Below, piece by piece: positions 1-9,235 of a DNA stretch of 64,000 nucleotides. The notes below the pieces were generated by a model that was not told where the DNA came from, did no database searches, and saw only the letters and a program-made list of their open reading frames with translations. The position numbers and the translations under genes were made by a program. Origin of the DNA: Sphingomicrobium flavum (GTDB taxonomy: Bacteria > Pseudomonadota > Alphaproteobacteria > Sphingomonadales > Sphingomonadaceae); contig NZ_CP102630.1 in assembly GCF_024721605.1 (NCBI RefSeq), positions 1,674,001-1,738,000 of the forward strand, given 5' to 3'. Numbering within the stretch: the stretch's first letter is position 1; the number at the start of each line of letters is the position of its first letter.

Positions 1-897
1 ATGCGCAAGGTCCCGCTGGCGCCCGACGTCGATGCCCGCACCATCGCGCGCGGCACGCCGGGCTTTTCGGGCGCCGACCTCGCCAACCTCGTCAACGAGG
101 CCGCGCTGATGGCGGCCCGCCGCGGCAAGCGCCTCGTCGCGATGAGCGAATTCGAAGACGCCAAGGACAAGGTCATGATGGGCGCGGAACGGCGCTCCAT
201 GGTGATGACCGAGGACGAGAAGAAGATGACCGCCTATCATGAAGCCGGTCATGCCATCGTCGCGGTCCATGAACCCGCATCCGATCCCATCCATAAGGCC
301 ACCATCATCCCGCGCGGCCGCGCTTTGGGCATGGTCATGCGCCTGCCCGAGCGGGACAATTACAGCTATCACCGTGACAAGATGCACGCCAACATGGCCG
401 TCGCAATGGGCGGGCGCGTCGCCGAGGAACTGATCTTCGGCTATGACAAGGTGTCCTCGGGTGCCTCGGGCGATATCCAGTACGCGACCAAGCTGGCGCG
501 TGACATGGTCACCCAGTGGGGCATGTCCGATGAAATGGGCCCGATCCAGTATGAGGAACAGCAGGGCGAGACCTTCCTTGGCTATTCGCAGAGCCAGGGC
601 ATGAATGTCAGCCAGGAAACCGCGCAGAAGATCGACAAGGAAATCCGCCGGTTGGTCGAGCAGGGCTATGACCGCGCAAAGCAGGTGCTGACCGACTATA
701 GTGAGGAACTGGAAACGCTGGCGCAGGCGCTGCTCGAATATGAGACGCTGTCGGGCGAAGAGATCACGACGCTGCTTGAAGGCGGCAATATCGATCGCGG
801 CGTGCCGACGGGTCCGTCGATCCCGGCCGCCGGCAGTTCGATCCCCAAGGCCAAGCGACCCAAGCCGGGCGGCATTGGCGGGCCCGCGACCGCCTAA
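1..897 (+). CDS. ftsH: ATP-dependent zinc metalloprotease FtsH, C-terminal part (5' end outside window)
   Basis: FtsH is a membrane-anchored AAA+ protease that extracts and degrades membrane proteins and short-lived regulators at the cytoplasmic face. This is the C-terminal 298 residues. The reading frame is open from the first base, and the first ATG is an internal methionine, because the transmembrane segments and Walker motifs of the family are missing upstream. Visible here are the end of the AAA module (the [15 protein letters not shown] helix at about residues 21-35) and the zinc site HEAGH at local residues 80-84. The third metal ligand is likely Asp158, in the [11 protein letters not shown] segment. 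The tail after about residue 265 is rich in Gly, Pro and Ser. The TAA stop overlaps the TAG stop of the convergent J-domain gene. The identification is very secure; only the start is unknown. Confidence 0.97.
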   Translation: MRKVPLAPDVDARTIARGTPGFSGADLANLVNEAALMAARRGKRLVAMSEFEDAKDKVMMGAERRSMVMTEDEKKMTAYHEAGHAIVAVHEPASDPIHKATIIPRGRALGMVMRLPERDNYSYHRDKMHANMAVAMGGRVAEELIFGYDKVSSGASGDIQYATKLARDMVTQWGMSDEMGPIQYEEQQGETFLGYSQSQGMNVSQETAQKIDKEIRRLVEQGYDRAKQVLTDYSEELETLAQALLEYETLSGEEITTLLEGGNIDRGVPTGPSIPAAGSSIPKAKRPKPGGIGGPATA

Positions 898-3107
898 TCC
901 TGCGCGTCGCGCGCCGCGCGTTGCATTCGATAGATGGTCGCGGCCTGATCGGGGCCCAGCCCGATCATGACATCCAGCTCGGCGGCCTGTTCAACACAGT
1001 TGCGATAGGTCTGGGCATAGTTGGTTGGCGCCCCCGCCGGTGATGACGGCGTCGGATGCGCAGCCAGCAATGCCTCAAACACCTCCTCGCGTTTCGCCAG
1101 GAATTCGCTCGCCTCAGGAAGCTCGGCATCCTGCCGCTCCGCCTCATCGACCGGCCCGGCGGCGACGAGGCGCAGCGTCTGGCGAATCCATTCCTGACGC
1201 AGCTCATGGGGCATCTTGCCGTCGATCTCGAGGCCGCCCGTTGCGCAGCTGGCCGAAGACCGCCCCAGATCCTCGCGCAGCACGTCAAGGCGCATCGCCA
1301 GATAAGCATGCACCTGCTGGTTCGACGTCAGCGGCATCAGGCGCATCGCCTCGTCCTGCACGATCTCGTCAATGCGGTCGGCCACCCACCAGCGCGACTT
1401 GTCATTGTCCAGTTCGGCCAGCAGCGCATCGACCTGGCCGTAAAATTCGGGGTTGCTGGCCTGCATTTCGCGCATCAGCGCATGGGCATCGAGCGGCATA
1501 CGGCCAAGATCGCTGCTTTCGCTCAATCGCGTTTCCACGATGGCATCGCCCGCGGTGCCGATGCGGGCGTTGGCGCCATCCCTGTCCCCCAGCATCGAAA
1601 CCATCAAGAGGTTGGCGCCGACCAGCCCCAGCGCGACCACCAGGGGCAATAGCGCGCGATAGGTAAAATGCGAGATACCAAGCGCGGCAATCACGGCGAA
1701 TACGCTGACCACCTTACCAAGATGATCGCTGGCACCAAACCAGCCAAAGGCGAGATAGGCCGCCGCAATGGCCGCCAGCAGGAAGCTGCCCCGATCATTG
1801 GTGATCCGATCGAAGGCCACGCCCAGCATGGGGCGAAGTTTGGGAAGATTGGCGATCAGAAGCCATCCGACCGCGACCAGCATGGCGAGCTTTTCTAGCC
1901 CCATCTGCTTGCTACCCATGAGCAGGAAGGCCGTAGCGCCCAGCCCCAGCAGCGTGGTTGTAAAGCGATCGGGCGGCACCCCACTTTGTGATGCCGTGGC
2001 CCAGCGCAGGCCCCACAAGAGGCCCAGGGTCAGCGCCCAGATCAGCGATCCCGCCGCCCACGTCGCGGGGAGCAAGGCGACGATGATCGGGAGCGTCAGC
2101 CCGCCCAGCGCTAAGGCTGCGCTTGGCCAGCGATCCGGTGTGTACCGCTCGATCCGGGGCACAAGGAAACGCTGCAGGGCCAAATCGGCGAACAGGAAGG
2201 CGACCAGTAGCCCGGCCCAAAGCCATCGGCGATCACCGCTATCGCCCCACGCATTCAGCAGGAAGACCAGGCCAAAGCCCGCCAGCAGGCGCGCGACGAC
2301 GGCCGACACCCGCACCCGGTCCTTGGCCAATTCCTCGTCCCACCACGACATCTCGTTGGCGTCGAGGCTGTAGCGCAGCCCCGGATAGACGAAGCGGCAA
2401 TAATCCAAGAGGTCGGCAATCCCGTCGCGCTTCGCGGTGCGCGCATGATAGGGGCGCAGCCACCGGGGCAATTTGCCGGTCAGGATTTTCCAGGCTGGCG
2501 AGAGAGGATCATGCCCAGCTTCGAGCGAGGCGATCAAATTCCACTCGTCGAGCCGGTCGAGCACCCGCGCGATCGCCGGATCGGCGGGTTCTTCCTGTCC
2601 CCAGCGAAAGGCATCGTGCGCGCGCATGATGAGGCTGTCGCTGTGCGGCAGGTTGCGCACGATGATGGCGGCGACTTCGTGCTCGATTCCGGCACGCAGG
2701 TCGATCTCCTCGAGCGCAGGGTCCTGCAGCAACTGGTCGAGCGCGAAGCGCGCATCCTGCCGCGCGCTGGGTTTGCCGGTGCGCAGCAATTCCTCGATCT
2801 TGTCGAGGCGCCCGGCTACGCGCTGGCGCGCGGTCTGCACTTCGCCGCCGGCAGCGCCCCATGGCCCCTGTGCCGCGTCGGGTTCGACGGCAACTGTCGC
2901 GGGCGGCGGCTCTTCGAGCGGCGGCATGGCCGGCTGATAGGGGCGCCAATGCCCCTCGGTCAGCGCCTCATAAGCGGCGCGCACCTGCTTGAAATGTTCG
3001 GGATCGTCCTCGGGGTGGACCTCGCGCAGCTTGCGCGCATAGGCCCGGCGGATCGCCTTGGCGTCGGCGCCTTCTTCAAGGCCCAGAACCTCGAACGGGT
3101 TCTTCAC
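894..3107 (-). CDS. Membrane J-domain protein, probable co-chaperone of the adjacent HscC-type Hsp70
   Basis: This 737-residue protein starts with a J-domain (about residues 1-55) whose core reads [20 protein letters not shown] and then [14 protein letters not shown]. Where J proteins carry His-Pro-Asp, this one has His-Pro-Glu followed by Asp-Asp, so the Hsp70-stimulating tripeptide is altered. After a charged, Pro-rich linker come many hydrophobic segments at roughly residues 270-510, then a soluble C-terminal domain. The start ATG lies inside the end of the upstream hscC-like gene (ATGA overlap, 4 bp), which implies translational coupling and a dedicated chaperone/co-chaperone pair. E. coli has a comparable arrangement, in which HscC works with membrane-bound DjlC-type J proteins. 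Substrates are not known. The J-domain call is firm and the pairing is inferred from gene order. Confidence 0.85.
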   Translation of the reverse strand: MKNPFEVLGLEEGADAKAIRRAYARKLREVHPEDDPEHFKQVRAAYEALTEGHWRPYQPAMPPLEEPPPATVAVEPDAAQGPWGAAGGEVQTARQRVAGRLDKIEELLRTGKPSARQDARFALDQLLQDPALEEIDLRAGIEHEVAAIIVRNLPHSDSLIMRAHDAFRWGQEEPADPAIARVLDRLDEWNLIASLEAGHDPLSPAWKILTGKLPRWLRPYHARTAKRDGIADLLDYCRFVYPGLRYSLDANEMSWWDEELAKDRVRVSAVVARLLAGFGLVFLLNAWGDSGDRRWLWAGLLVAFLFADLALQRFLVPRIERYTPDRWPSAALALGGLTLPIIVALLPATWAAGSLIWALTLGLLWGLRWATASQSGVPPDRFTTTLLGLGATAFLLMGSKQMGLEKLAMLVAVGWLLIANLPKLRPMLGVAFDRITNDRGSFLLAAIAAAYLAFGWFGASDHLGKVVSVFAVIAALGISHFTYRALLPLVVALGLVGANLLMVSMLGDRDGANARIGTAGDAIVETRLSESSDLGRMPLDAHALMREMQASNPEFYGQVDALLAELDNDKSRWWVADRIDEIVQDEAMRLMPLTSNQQVHAYLAMRLDVLREDLGRSSASCATGGLEIDGKMPHELRQEWIRQTLRLVAAGPVDEAERQDAELPEASEFLAKREEVFEALLAAHPTPSSPAGAPTNYAQTYRNCVEQAAELDVMIGLGPDQAATIYRMQRAARDAQD

Positions 3108-4801
3108 AGGAAGCTGTCGCCTTCGATCTGGTCGAGCGCGGCCAGGAATTGTACCCGCGCTTCCTCGATGATCCGCGGATCCTGACTTTTCAGAGCCGCC
3201 GCGAACTGGTCGAGCAGGAACCCCACCTGTTCGCGGACGTGGCCGAGATGATTTTCGTAGCAGCGCTCGCCGCGTGCCAGCGCCGCCTTGTTCTCGCTCT
3301 CCTCGGCCGGATGAATCTTCAGCTTGGCAAGCTTGGCCCGCGTCTTTTCAAGGTCCGCCTCGTCCTCGAATTCGCTGTCATGGATGATCAGCTGCTGGCG
3401 ATGATCGGTGGCGGGGACATGGAAATCGACTTCGAGCAGGCCTGACACATCATAGGAAAATCGCACATCGACCCGCTGGCCTGCCGGCCCGCGCGGCATC
3501 GGCACCACCGCTTCGCCGATCATGATATTGTCGGAAACCTTGCGCGCCTCTCCCTGATAGATGCCGACATGGATTTCCTTCTGGTTGTCACGCATCGTCT
3601 CATAGCTTTCGACCCTGCTCGCGGGGATCACGGTCGATCGTTCGATGATCGGGGAGAAAATGCCGTCCTCATACTGATTGGCGCTCAGCTGGCGGCTCGT
3701 ATTGATGCCCAGCGAATAGGGGCAGACGTCGGTGACGACGACTTCCTTGAGCGCGCCATCGCGCGACTTGAGCCCCGCCTGTACCGCTGCACCCAGCGCC
3801 ACCGCCTCATCGGGATCGACATTGCTGTTGGGAAAGCGGCCGAACATGCGGGTAACCGCGCGGCGCACCAATGGCATTCGGGTCGCGCCGCCGATGAGGA
3901 TGATTTCATCGAGTTCGGCAGCGGCCAGCTTGGCATCCTTTACCGCGCGCAGCACCGGTTCGCGTAGCCGCTTGACCAGGGGCTCCGCGGCCTGTTCGAA
4001 CAAATCCTGGTCGAGGGGAAGGACATATTGCTCGTCCTTCCAGACGATCGTCATGTCGGTCGGCCCTTCGCTCAGCGCCCGGCGCGCTCGTTCGGCGGCC
4101 TCCAGGACCTTGGCATGGAGCGGGGTCTCGCCGATCGCCTTGGCCTTCCACGCCTCGGCGAATTTTTCGTTGGCCAGCGCGACCAGCACTTCGTTGAAGT
4201 CATCGCCGCCCAGGCGATTGTCGCCGGTCGACGATCGCACCTCGATGATGCCCTCGAAAATTTCGACCACCGACACGTCGAAGGTGCCGCCACCCAGATC
4301 GAAGACGAGATAGCGGCTCTCGGCATCGAGCTGGTGGATGCCATAAGCCATGGCGGCAGCGGTAGGCTCGTTAATCAGCCGCTCGACGTTGAGCCCCGCC
4401 AGCTGGCCCGCGCGCTTGGTCGCCTTGCGCTGCTTATCGTTAAAATAGGCTGGCACGGTGATCACTGCTTCCGTCACCTCCTCGCCCAGCGCCGCCTCGG
4501 CGTCTTCCTTGAGTTGGCGCAGCACCATCGCCGACAATTCCTCGGGCGAGAAACTCTTCTTGCCCAGTTTGGTCAGTCGCTCCGATCCCATGTATCGCTT
4601 GAAGCTGGTGGCCGTGCGGTCGGGGTGCGTCGCCATGCGTTCGCGCGCGGGCAGACCCACCAGAAAATCACCATCATCGGTCAGGCTGACCGCCGAGGGG
4701 GTCAGTCGATGACCCAGCCGGTTGGTGAGCAATTCGGGTTTGCCGTCACGAAAAACGGCCACCGCGCTGTTGGTGGTGCCAAGATCGATCCCGATGATCA
4801 T
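3104..4801 (-). CDS. hscC: Hsp70-family molecular chaperone, HscC type
   Basis: This ATP-dependent chaperone has 565 residues, clearly shorter than DnaK (about 630-640) and close to HscC (about 556). The nucleotide-binding domain is intact: the phosphate-1 loop IGIDLGTTNS is at residues 3-12, INEPTAAAMAYG in the middle, and the phosphate-2 loop VFDLGGGTFDVSVVE follows. ILIGGATRMPLVRR marks the adenosine motif. The substrate-binding domain (VCPYSLGI onward) is followed by a shortened helical lid. It is the first gene of a two-gene reverse operon with the J-domain protein, overlapping it by 4 bp. Canonical dnaK/dnaJ should lie elsewhere, so this is probably a specialised chaperone. DnaK is the alternative name, but the length and the partner gene argue against it. 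Confidence 0.9.
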   Translation of the reverse strand: MIIGIDLGTTNSAVAVFRDGKPELLTNRLGHRLTPSAVSLTDDGDFLVGLPARERMATHPDRTATSFKRYMGSERLTKLGKKSFSPEELSAMVLRQLKEDAEAALGEEVTEAVITVPAYFNDKQRKATKRAGQLAGLNVERLINEPTAAAMAYGIHQLDAESRYLVFDLGGGTFDVSVVEIFEGIIEVRSSTGDNRLGGDDFNEVLVALANEKFAEAWKAKAIGETPLHAKVLEAAERARRALSEGPTDMTIVWKDEQYVLPLDQDLFEQAAEPLVKRLREPVLRAVKDAKLAAAELDEIILIGGATRMPLVRRAVTRMFGRFPNSNVDPDEAVALGAAVQAGLKSRDGALKEVVVTDVCPYSLGINTSRQLSANQYEDGIFSPIIERSTVIPASRVESYETMRDNQKEIHVGIYQGEARKVSDNIMIGEAVVPMPRGPAGQRVDVRFSYDVSGLLEVDFHVPATDHRQQLIIHDSEFEDEADLEKTRAKLAKLKIHPAEESENKAALARGERCYENHLGHVREQVGFLLDQFAAALKSQDPRIIEEARVQFLAALDQIEGDSFL

Positions 4802-5003
4802 GCCGGTAAATCTGCCCCCGAAAACCTGTCAGATTCCCTTATTATCCGACCCGGCCCCGAGGGAAAGGGGGGAAAGGGTGTCGATTTGGCCACGGCGGCA
4901 ATCGGGGCATGTGCAGGATCATGGCGCGGGGCATGCGTTCAACCATCGTTCAGCCGCGATTGCCCCCTTTCGCGCCCGACCGACTTTCTGGGGAGAATCG
5001 ACG

Positions 5004-5384
5004 ATGCTGTTCCGACTGGCTGTATGTGCCGCCGCGCTGACCTGTGCGCCTGCCGCCTTTGCGCAGGATATGAACGCGCAGGAACTGTACGAGCGCGCCA
5101 CCAAGCTGAAGAAGAAAGGCCCGCTGGCCCTGCTATCGAGCGATGTGGGCGTCCTCAAGAAGGAGATTCAGGGAGCCGCGGCCGCATCCAAGGCGCAATA
5201 TGAGGCGGACAAGAAGGCCGGCCGCCAGACCCGCTACTGTCCGCCCAAGGGCGGACAGAGCATGACGTCCGATGAGTTGATGGCCGAACTGGCTGCCATT
5301 CCCGAAGCCGAGCGCAGGCGCATCAATTCGCAGGAATTCATGACGCGCGTGATCGCCAAGAAGTCGCCCTGCCGATCAGCTTAG
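5004..5384 (+). CDS. Small secreted protein with a Cys-containing C-terminal domain (Rap1a/Tai-like pattern)
   Basis: This 126-residue protein has a clear signal peptide (MLFRLAVCAAALTCAPAAFA, cleaved before QDMNAQ) and is therefore periplasmic. The ATG at 5004 was chosen because GGGGAGA lies just upstream and the signal peptide starts there, although the frame is open further upstream. The mature part begins with a Lys-rich helical stretch and ends with a block running from RYCPPKGG through a helix to KKSPC, which leaves two widely spaced cysteines able to form a disulfide. That Cys-Pro-Pro ... Pro-Cys layout resembles the Rap1a/Tai immunity fold, but this is a pattern resemblance only. It converges with the DUF3667 gene and overlaps it by 9 bp. 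The function is unknown. Confidence 0.75.
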   Translation: MLFRLAVCAAALTCAPAAFAQDMNAQELYERATKLKKKGPLALLSSDVGVLKKEIQGAAAASKAQYEADKKAGRQTRYCPPKGGQSMTSDELMAELAAIPEAERRRINSQEFMTRVIAKKSPCRSA

Positions 5385-6464
5385 AGCGCCCAGGGTGAAC
5401 ATCAATCCGACGAACAGGCCCAGCACGATCCAGCAGAAGAGGGCGAGCGCGAAGGTGCGCCACAATGCCGAAAAGCGCGACAGGCTGTAGGCGCCCTTCA
5501 ACTGCCGATACAGGTGGAAGGGCGCATAGAAGAGGGCGAACAGGATGCCGACACCTTCGGCGCCCAGCCAGGTCCACAAGCCGACATTGATCACCAGCAG
5601 CATCATGAAGCTGATCGAATAGGTGACGAACACCGCATGGTCGAACATGCGGAACCGGCGCGAGAAGGGGAAGAGCAGCCACATGAAAGGCAGCGAGAGC
5701 GGGATCAGCAGCCAGCTTAATTTATAGGCCTTGGTCTGCACCTTGTAGAGAAACAGCTTGGGGTTCCGCTCGACCTTGTCGAACGCCTTGCCGATATCGC
5801 CTAGCAGCCCATCGGCGTCCGAGGGGATGTCGGTCGTGATCCGCCCACCATTGGCACCTTCGGCAAGGACGCGCGGGCCGCCTTCCATCTCCTCAAGCTG
5901 GCGCTGCGCCGAACGCAGGCTGGCCTCCACCCCCGCCCGTGCTGCGGAAGCGCCGGGATAATCATCGTCGGCCATGTCATCGAGCGATTGCTCGAGATCG
6001 CTCACGCGCTCGCGCTGTTCCTCGATAGTTGCGGCGGGTTCGGTGTTGACGCCGGTAAGGGTCGTGTCCTCGATATCGCCGACCGAGACCACCAGCGCGA
6101 ACATGGCCACGACGGTGAACAGGTAGAAGGCAATCGGGCTGATGAAGCGCGCGCGCTGGCCCGCGACATAGCGCCGTGTCAGCTCGCCCGGGCGCCAGAA
6201 GAGCATCGGCAGAGTGTGCCAGAATTTGCCGTCGAGGTGCAGCACGCCATACATGATATCGTGCATCAGCCCGCCAAGCGTGCGGTGCAAATGCACTTTC
6301 TGCCCGCAATTGGTGCAATATCGGCCCGTCAGCGGCGCTGCGCAATTGAGGCATTCGCCCGGGCCCGGGATCGTCTCCCCGCCCTTGCCGTCGCTCACCG
6401 GCTCGACCGCACGGCCGATGAAGGCGCCTCCGGCGACTTCCGCTGCAGCTTCCACTTCGCTCAT
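5376..6464 (-). CDS. DUF3667 zinc-ribbon membrane protein
   Basis: This 362-residue protein begins with a zinc-ribbon, CLNCAAPLTGRYCTNCG (two Cys-x2-Cys pairs at about residues 38-56). It is followed by the family's typical block with LMHDIMYGVLHLDGKF and FWRPGELTRRYVAGQRARF, which leads into the first membrane helix. A soluble, partly coiled-coil insert (about residues 125-235, rich in Glu, Arg and Gln) separates that helix from three or four more hydrophobic segments at the C terminus. The family is DUF3667, an inner-membrane family without an established function. The gene is monocistronic on the reverse strand, divergent from nadD. The family assignment is good; the function is unknown. 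Confidence 0.8.
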   Translation of the reverse strand: MSEVEAAAEVAGGAFIGRAVEPVSDGKGGETIPGPGECLNCAAPLTGRYCTNCGQKVHLHRTLGGLMHDIMYGVLHLDGKFWHTLPMLFWRPGELTRRYVAGQRARFISPIAFYLFTVVAMFALVVSVGDIEDTTLTGVNTEPAATIEEQRERVSDLEQSLDDMADDDYPGASAARAGVEASLRSAQRQLEEMEGGPRVLAEGANGGRITTDIPSDADGLLGDIGKAFDKVERNPKLFLYKVQTKAYKLSWLLIPLSLPFMWLLFPFSRRFRMFDHAVFVTYSISFMMLLVINVGLWTWLGAEGVGILFALFYAPFHLYRQLKGAYSLSRFSALWRTFALALFCWIVLGLFVGLMFTLGALS

Positions 6465-6548
6465 CTTGCCTTCCCCAGCCCCGTATTAGGCCATTCATAC
6501 AGCAAGGCGGTAGCAACGGCAAAGTGCTGATGCTAGGCCATCTTCCAC

Positions 6549-7136
6549 ATGGCGCGCATCGGGCTTCTTGGCGGCAGCTTCAACCCTGCCCATATCGGCC
6601 ACCGCAAGGTGAGCCTTCATGCCCTGCGCGCGCTGGGCCTGGACGAGGTGTGGTGGCTGGTTTCTCCCGGAAATCCGCTCAAAGCGAAGAAGGGCATGGC
6701 ACCTTATGAAGCGCGCCTGGCTTCGGCCCGCCAGATGGCGGCGCGCGCGCCCATCAGGGCTTCGGATTTCGAGGTGAAGGCAGGCACGCGCTACACCGTC
6801 GATACCATCGCCGCGATCCGCAAACGCTATGACCAGCACGAGTTCATCTGGCTGATGGGCGAGGACACTGTTGCCCAATTTCACCAGTGGAAGGACTGGC
6901 GAAAACTGGCCAAGAGCGTTCCGATTGCAGTGCTGAACCGCCCGGGCTATAAGGACGATGCCCGTGCGGCGCGCGCAATGGGCTGGTTAAGGTGGTTTGT
7001 CCGCCCCTCGGCCAAGGCAAGTGAATGGACGGAATGGAGGCTTCCGGCGATCACGTTTCTGCGTCTACCGCCCGATCCGACATCCGCTACACGCTTGCGC
7101 GCGCTTAATCCCGATTGGCACAAGGATCCTGCATGA
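6549..7136 (+). CDS. nadD: Nicotinate-nucleotide adenylyltransferase
   Basis: NadD transfers AMP from ATP to nicotinic acid mononucleotide to make deamido-NAD, the penultimate step of NAD synthesis, in the cytoplasm. The 195-residue product opens with the nucleotidyltransferase signature GLLGGSFNPAHIGHR (residues 5-19, including the HxGH-like HIGH). It continues with VSPGNPLK, the region where the substrate binds in this family, and IWLMGEDTVAQFHQWKDWR. The C-terminal SATRLRALNPD corresponds to the ISSTxIR motif. The ATG at 6549 is the only start that leaves the N-terminal signature complete; no strong Shine-Dalgarno is seen. It is the first gene of the forward operon nadD-rsfS-rlmH-envC-ctpA-dsbB-coq7. 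Confidence 0.96.
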   Translation: MARIGLLGGSFNPAHIGHRKVSLHALRALGLDEVWWLVSPGNPLKAKKGMAPYEARLASARQMAARAPIRASDFEVKAGTRYTVDTIAAIRKRYDQHEFIWLMGEDTVAQFHQWKDWRKLAKSVPIAVLNRPGYKDDARAARAMGWLRWFVRPSAKASEWTEWRLPAITFLRLPPDPTSATRLRALNPDWHKDPA

Positions 7137-7172
7137 GGCCGGTTCGTTGCTGCCCTATGCGAAGGAAAAATC

Positions 7173-7580
7173 TTGGCTGAGACCCAAGCCGTGACCGACG
7201 AAGCCGCAAAGGCACCGCCCGCATCCGCTGAAGAAGTGGAGGCGCTGCACCGGCTCGTCCTCCAGTCGCTCGACGATGACAAGGCCGAAGAGGTTACCTC
7301 CATTCCGCTGGCCGGCAAAAGCTCGATCGCCGATCATATGGTGATCGCGTCGGGTCGCTCGTCGCGCCAGGTCGCTGCCATGGCCAACAAGCTGGCCGAG
7401 CGACTGAAGCGCGAACTGGGCCGCCATGTCCGCATCGAAGGCCTGCCGGTCGCCGACTGGGTGCTGGTCGATGCCGATGACATCATCATCCACCTGTTCC
7501 GCCCGGAAGTGCGCAGCTTCTACAATCTTGAGCGCATGTGGGCCTTCGGCGACGAGCCCAAATCGCCCGGCAACGCCTGA
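7173..7580 (+). CDS. rsfS: Ribosome silencing factor RsfS
   Basis: RsfS binds ribosomal protein uL14 on the large subunit and blocks subunit joining when nutrients are short. The 135-residue product has the family core from LHRLVLQSLDDDKAEEV through DHMVIASGRSSRQVAAMA to DWVLVDADDIIIHLF and RSFYNLERMW. The start is a TTG at 7173, preceded by GAAGGA at 7161-7166; no in-frame ATG upstream would fit between it and the nadD stop. It follows nadD directly, as in many bacteria, and precedes rlmH. Confidence 0.96.
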   Translation: MAETQAVTDEAAKAPPASAEEVEALHRLVLQSLDDDKAEEVTSIPLAGKSSIADHMVIASGRSSRQVAAMANKLAERLKRELGRHVRIEGLPVADWVLVDADDIIIHLFRPEVRSFYNLERMWAFGDEPKSPGNA

Positions 7581-7598
7581 TCCAAGGCGGGGGCGGCC

Positions 7599-8036
7599 AT
7601 GCAATTGCATATCGTCGCCCGCGGCAAGATCGGACGCTCCCCCGAAGCCGAGCTGGTCGATCGCTATCTCGAGCGCATCGCCTGGAAGACCAAGATCACC
7701 GAACTGCCCGATGAAGGCGGCAATATGCCGCCATCGGGCGAAGGCGTGGCTGCGCCCAGGACGGTGGTGCTCGACGAGAAGGGCAAGGCGCTCTCCTCAG
7801 TCAAGTTCGCGCAGATCCTGGGCCGTTGGCGCGACGAAGGCGTGCGCGAGGCGCGCTTCCTGATCGGCGCCGCCGATGGCCACACGCAGGACGTCATCGA
7901 CGATGCCGACCTGCTCCTGTCCTTCGGGCCTGCCACATGGCCGCACATGCTGTGCCGGGCGATGCTGGCCGAACAATTGTTCCGCGCCACCGCCATCTTG
8001 TCAGGCCACCCCTATCACCGTGAGGGGCGGCGATGA
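7599..8036 (+). CDS. rlmH: 23S rRNA (pseudouridine1915-N3)-methyltransferase RlmH
   Basis: RlmH is a SPOUT-class methyltransferase that methylates pseudouridine 1915 in helix 69 of 23S rRNA on the assembled 70S ribosome, using S-adenosylmethionine. The 145-residue product shows the trefoil-knot motifs: VVLDEKGKALSS, FLIGAADGHTQDV and LSFGPATWPHMLCRAMLAEQLFRA. It ends in the family's GHPYHREGRR tail. The conserved C-terminal Tyr-His-Arg used for catalysis and RNA contact is present. The stop overlaps the start of the envC-like gene by 4 bp (ATGA), which suggests coupled translation. Confidence 0.96.
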   Translation: MQLHIVARGKIGRSPEAELVDRYLERIAWKTKITELPDEGGNMPPSGEGVAAPRTVVLDEKGKALSSVKFAQILGRWRDEGVREARFLIGAADGHTQDVIDDADLLLSFGPATWPHMLCRAMLAEQLFRATAILSGHPYHREGRR

Positions 8037-9211
8037 GGGCACTCGCGCTCCTTTTGCTGCTGGGCGCAACCAGCGTCGCCGCGCAGGACAGCCGCCCGCC
8101 GAGCATCGAAGAACGCCTCGCCATCGTCCAGAAAGAGGCTGCGGCATCGGAGAACCGGGCCGCCGCCCTGCAGGCGCAGGCCGAAAAGGCGGGCAGCGAG
8201 GCCGAGCGGCTGGCCGCTGACCGCGCCGCTTTGGCGGAACGCATCGCTGCCGATGAAGCGCGGATCAGCGAGACCCAGCTGAAACTGGCCGCGCTGAAGG
8301 AAGAGCAAGCGGCGCAGGCCAAAAGGCTGGAGGCGCGCCGCGCACCGCTCGCCGGGCTGGTCGCGGGCATCGTCACCATGGATCGCCAGCCCCCGCTGCT
8401 GGCACTTGTCGACAGCGGTTCGGTCCGCGAAATGGTGCGCACCCAGGCGCTGATCGACAGCAGCCTTGCCGCCATCGAAGAACGCAGCGCCGACATCCGC
8501 GCCGAAACCCGACGCAGCAGGGATCTCGAACAGCGCGCGCGCGCCGAACTGGCCGAACTGGATCGCCGCGTCACCGCCCGCGATGAGGCCCGTCAGCGTT
8601 TCGCCGCGCGCGAAGCCGAGGCGCGCACCAGTGCCGCCGACCTGTTGGGCCAGGCCTTCGCGGCGCAGGGCGAAGCGCTGGCCGTTGCCGAAAATCTCGC
8701 CGAGTTGGCCGATACCGCCGAGCGCCGCCGCGAAAGCCGGGCGCAGGCACGCGCGCTGGCCCAATATGACGCCGCCCCTGCCCGGCCCGCCAACCTGTCG
8801 CGCACGGCAGGCGCACCGCACGCGCCTTTCGCCTACCGCCTGCCCGTCGATGCCCCCGTGCTGCGCGGTATGGGCAGCCTGACCGAAGGCGGCATGCGCG
8901 CGCGCGGCATCCGCTTCGATAGCCGCCGCGGCGCCAGCGTGATCGTGCCCGCCGATGGACGCATCGCTTATGCCGGGGCATTTCGCGGCTATGACGGGGT
9001 CGTCATCATCGATCATGGCGATGACTGGGCCAGCCTGATCACCGGTCTCGCCAGCCAATATGCCGAAGGCGACCGAATCAAGGCGGGCGCGCAGCTGGGA
9101 CGCGCCCTGGGACCCCTATCTGTCGAATTATGGGACAAAGGCGTCCCCCGTTCGCCCGCCCTCATCGCAGGTTCATCTAAAATCATGTCAAATCGCCGCC
9201 GCACGAGCTAA
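8033..9211 (+). CDS. envC: EnvC-like murein hydrolase activator (coiled coil plus degenerate LytM domain)
   Basis: This 392-residue periplasmic protein has a signal peptide ending near VAAQDSRP. Long Ala/Glu/Arg-rich coiled coils follow (about residues 25-130 and 140-245), and then a C-terminal M23/LytM domain (about 275-380). Active LytM enzymes need a metal site made of a His-x3-Asp and a His-x-His. Here the first segment reads RGIRFDSRRGASV and the last reads LSVELWDKGVPR, so the metal-binding histidines are missing and the domain should not be catalytic. That is the known condition of E. coli EnvC, which activates amidases at the division septum. The position between rlmH and ctpA is the standard alphaproteobacterial context. 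The role as amidase activator is inferred by family. Confidence 0.88.
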   Translation: MRALALLLLLGATSVAAQDSRPPSIEERLAIVQKEAAASENRAAALQAQAEKAGSEAERLAADRAALAERIAADEARISETQLKLAALKEEQAAQAKRLEARRAPLAGLVAGIVTMDRQPPLLALVDSGSVREMVRTQALIDSSLAAIEERSADIRAETRRSRDLEQRARAELAELDRRVTARDEARQRFAAREAEARTSAADLLGQAFAAQGEALAVAENLAELADTAERRRESRAQARALAQYDAAPARPANLSRTAGAPHAPFAYRLPVDAPVLRGMGSLTEGGMRARGIRFDSRRGASVIVPADGRIAYAGAFRGYDGVVIIDHGDDWASLITGLASQYAEGDRIKAGAQLGRALGPLSVELWDKGVPRSPALIAGSSKIMSNRRRTS

Positions 9212-9235
9212 GATCGCTCGCGAAAGGGATATCTG

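Noticed and set aside
3104-4801. Hsp70 gene considered as the main dnaK
   Set aside because: It is some 70 residues shorter, lacks the full lid, and its partner is a membrane J protein, not dnaJ.
8015-9058. 347-codon open frame on the - strand
   Set aside because: Antisense to the EnvC-like gene, Gly/Ala-rich, with no conserved motif and covering the rlmH stop.
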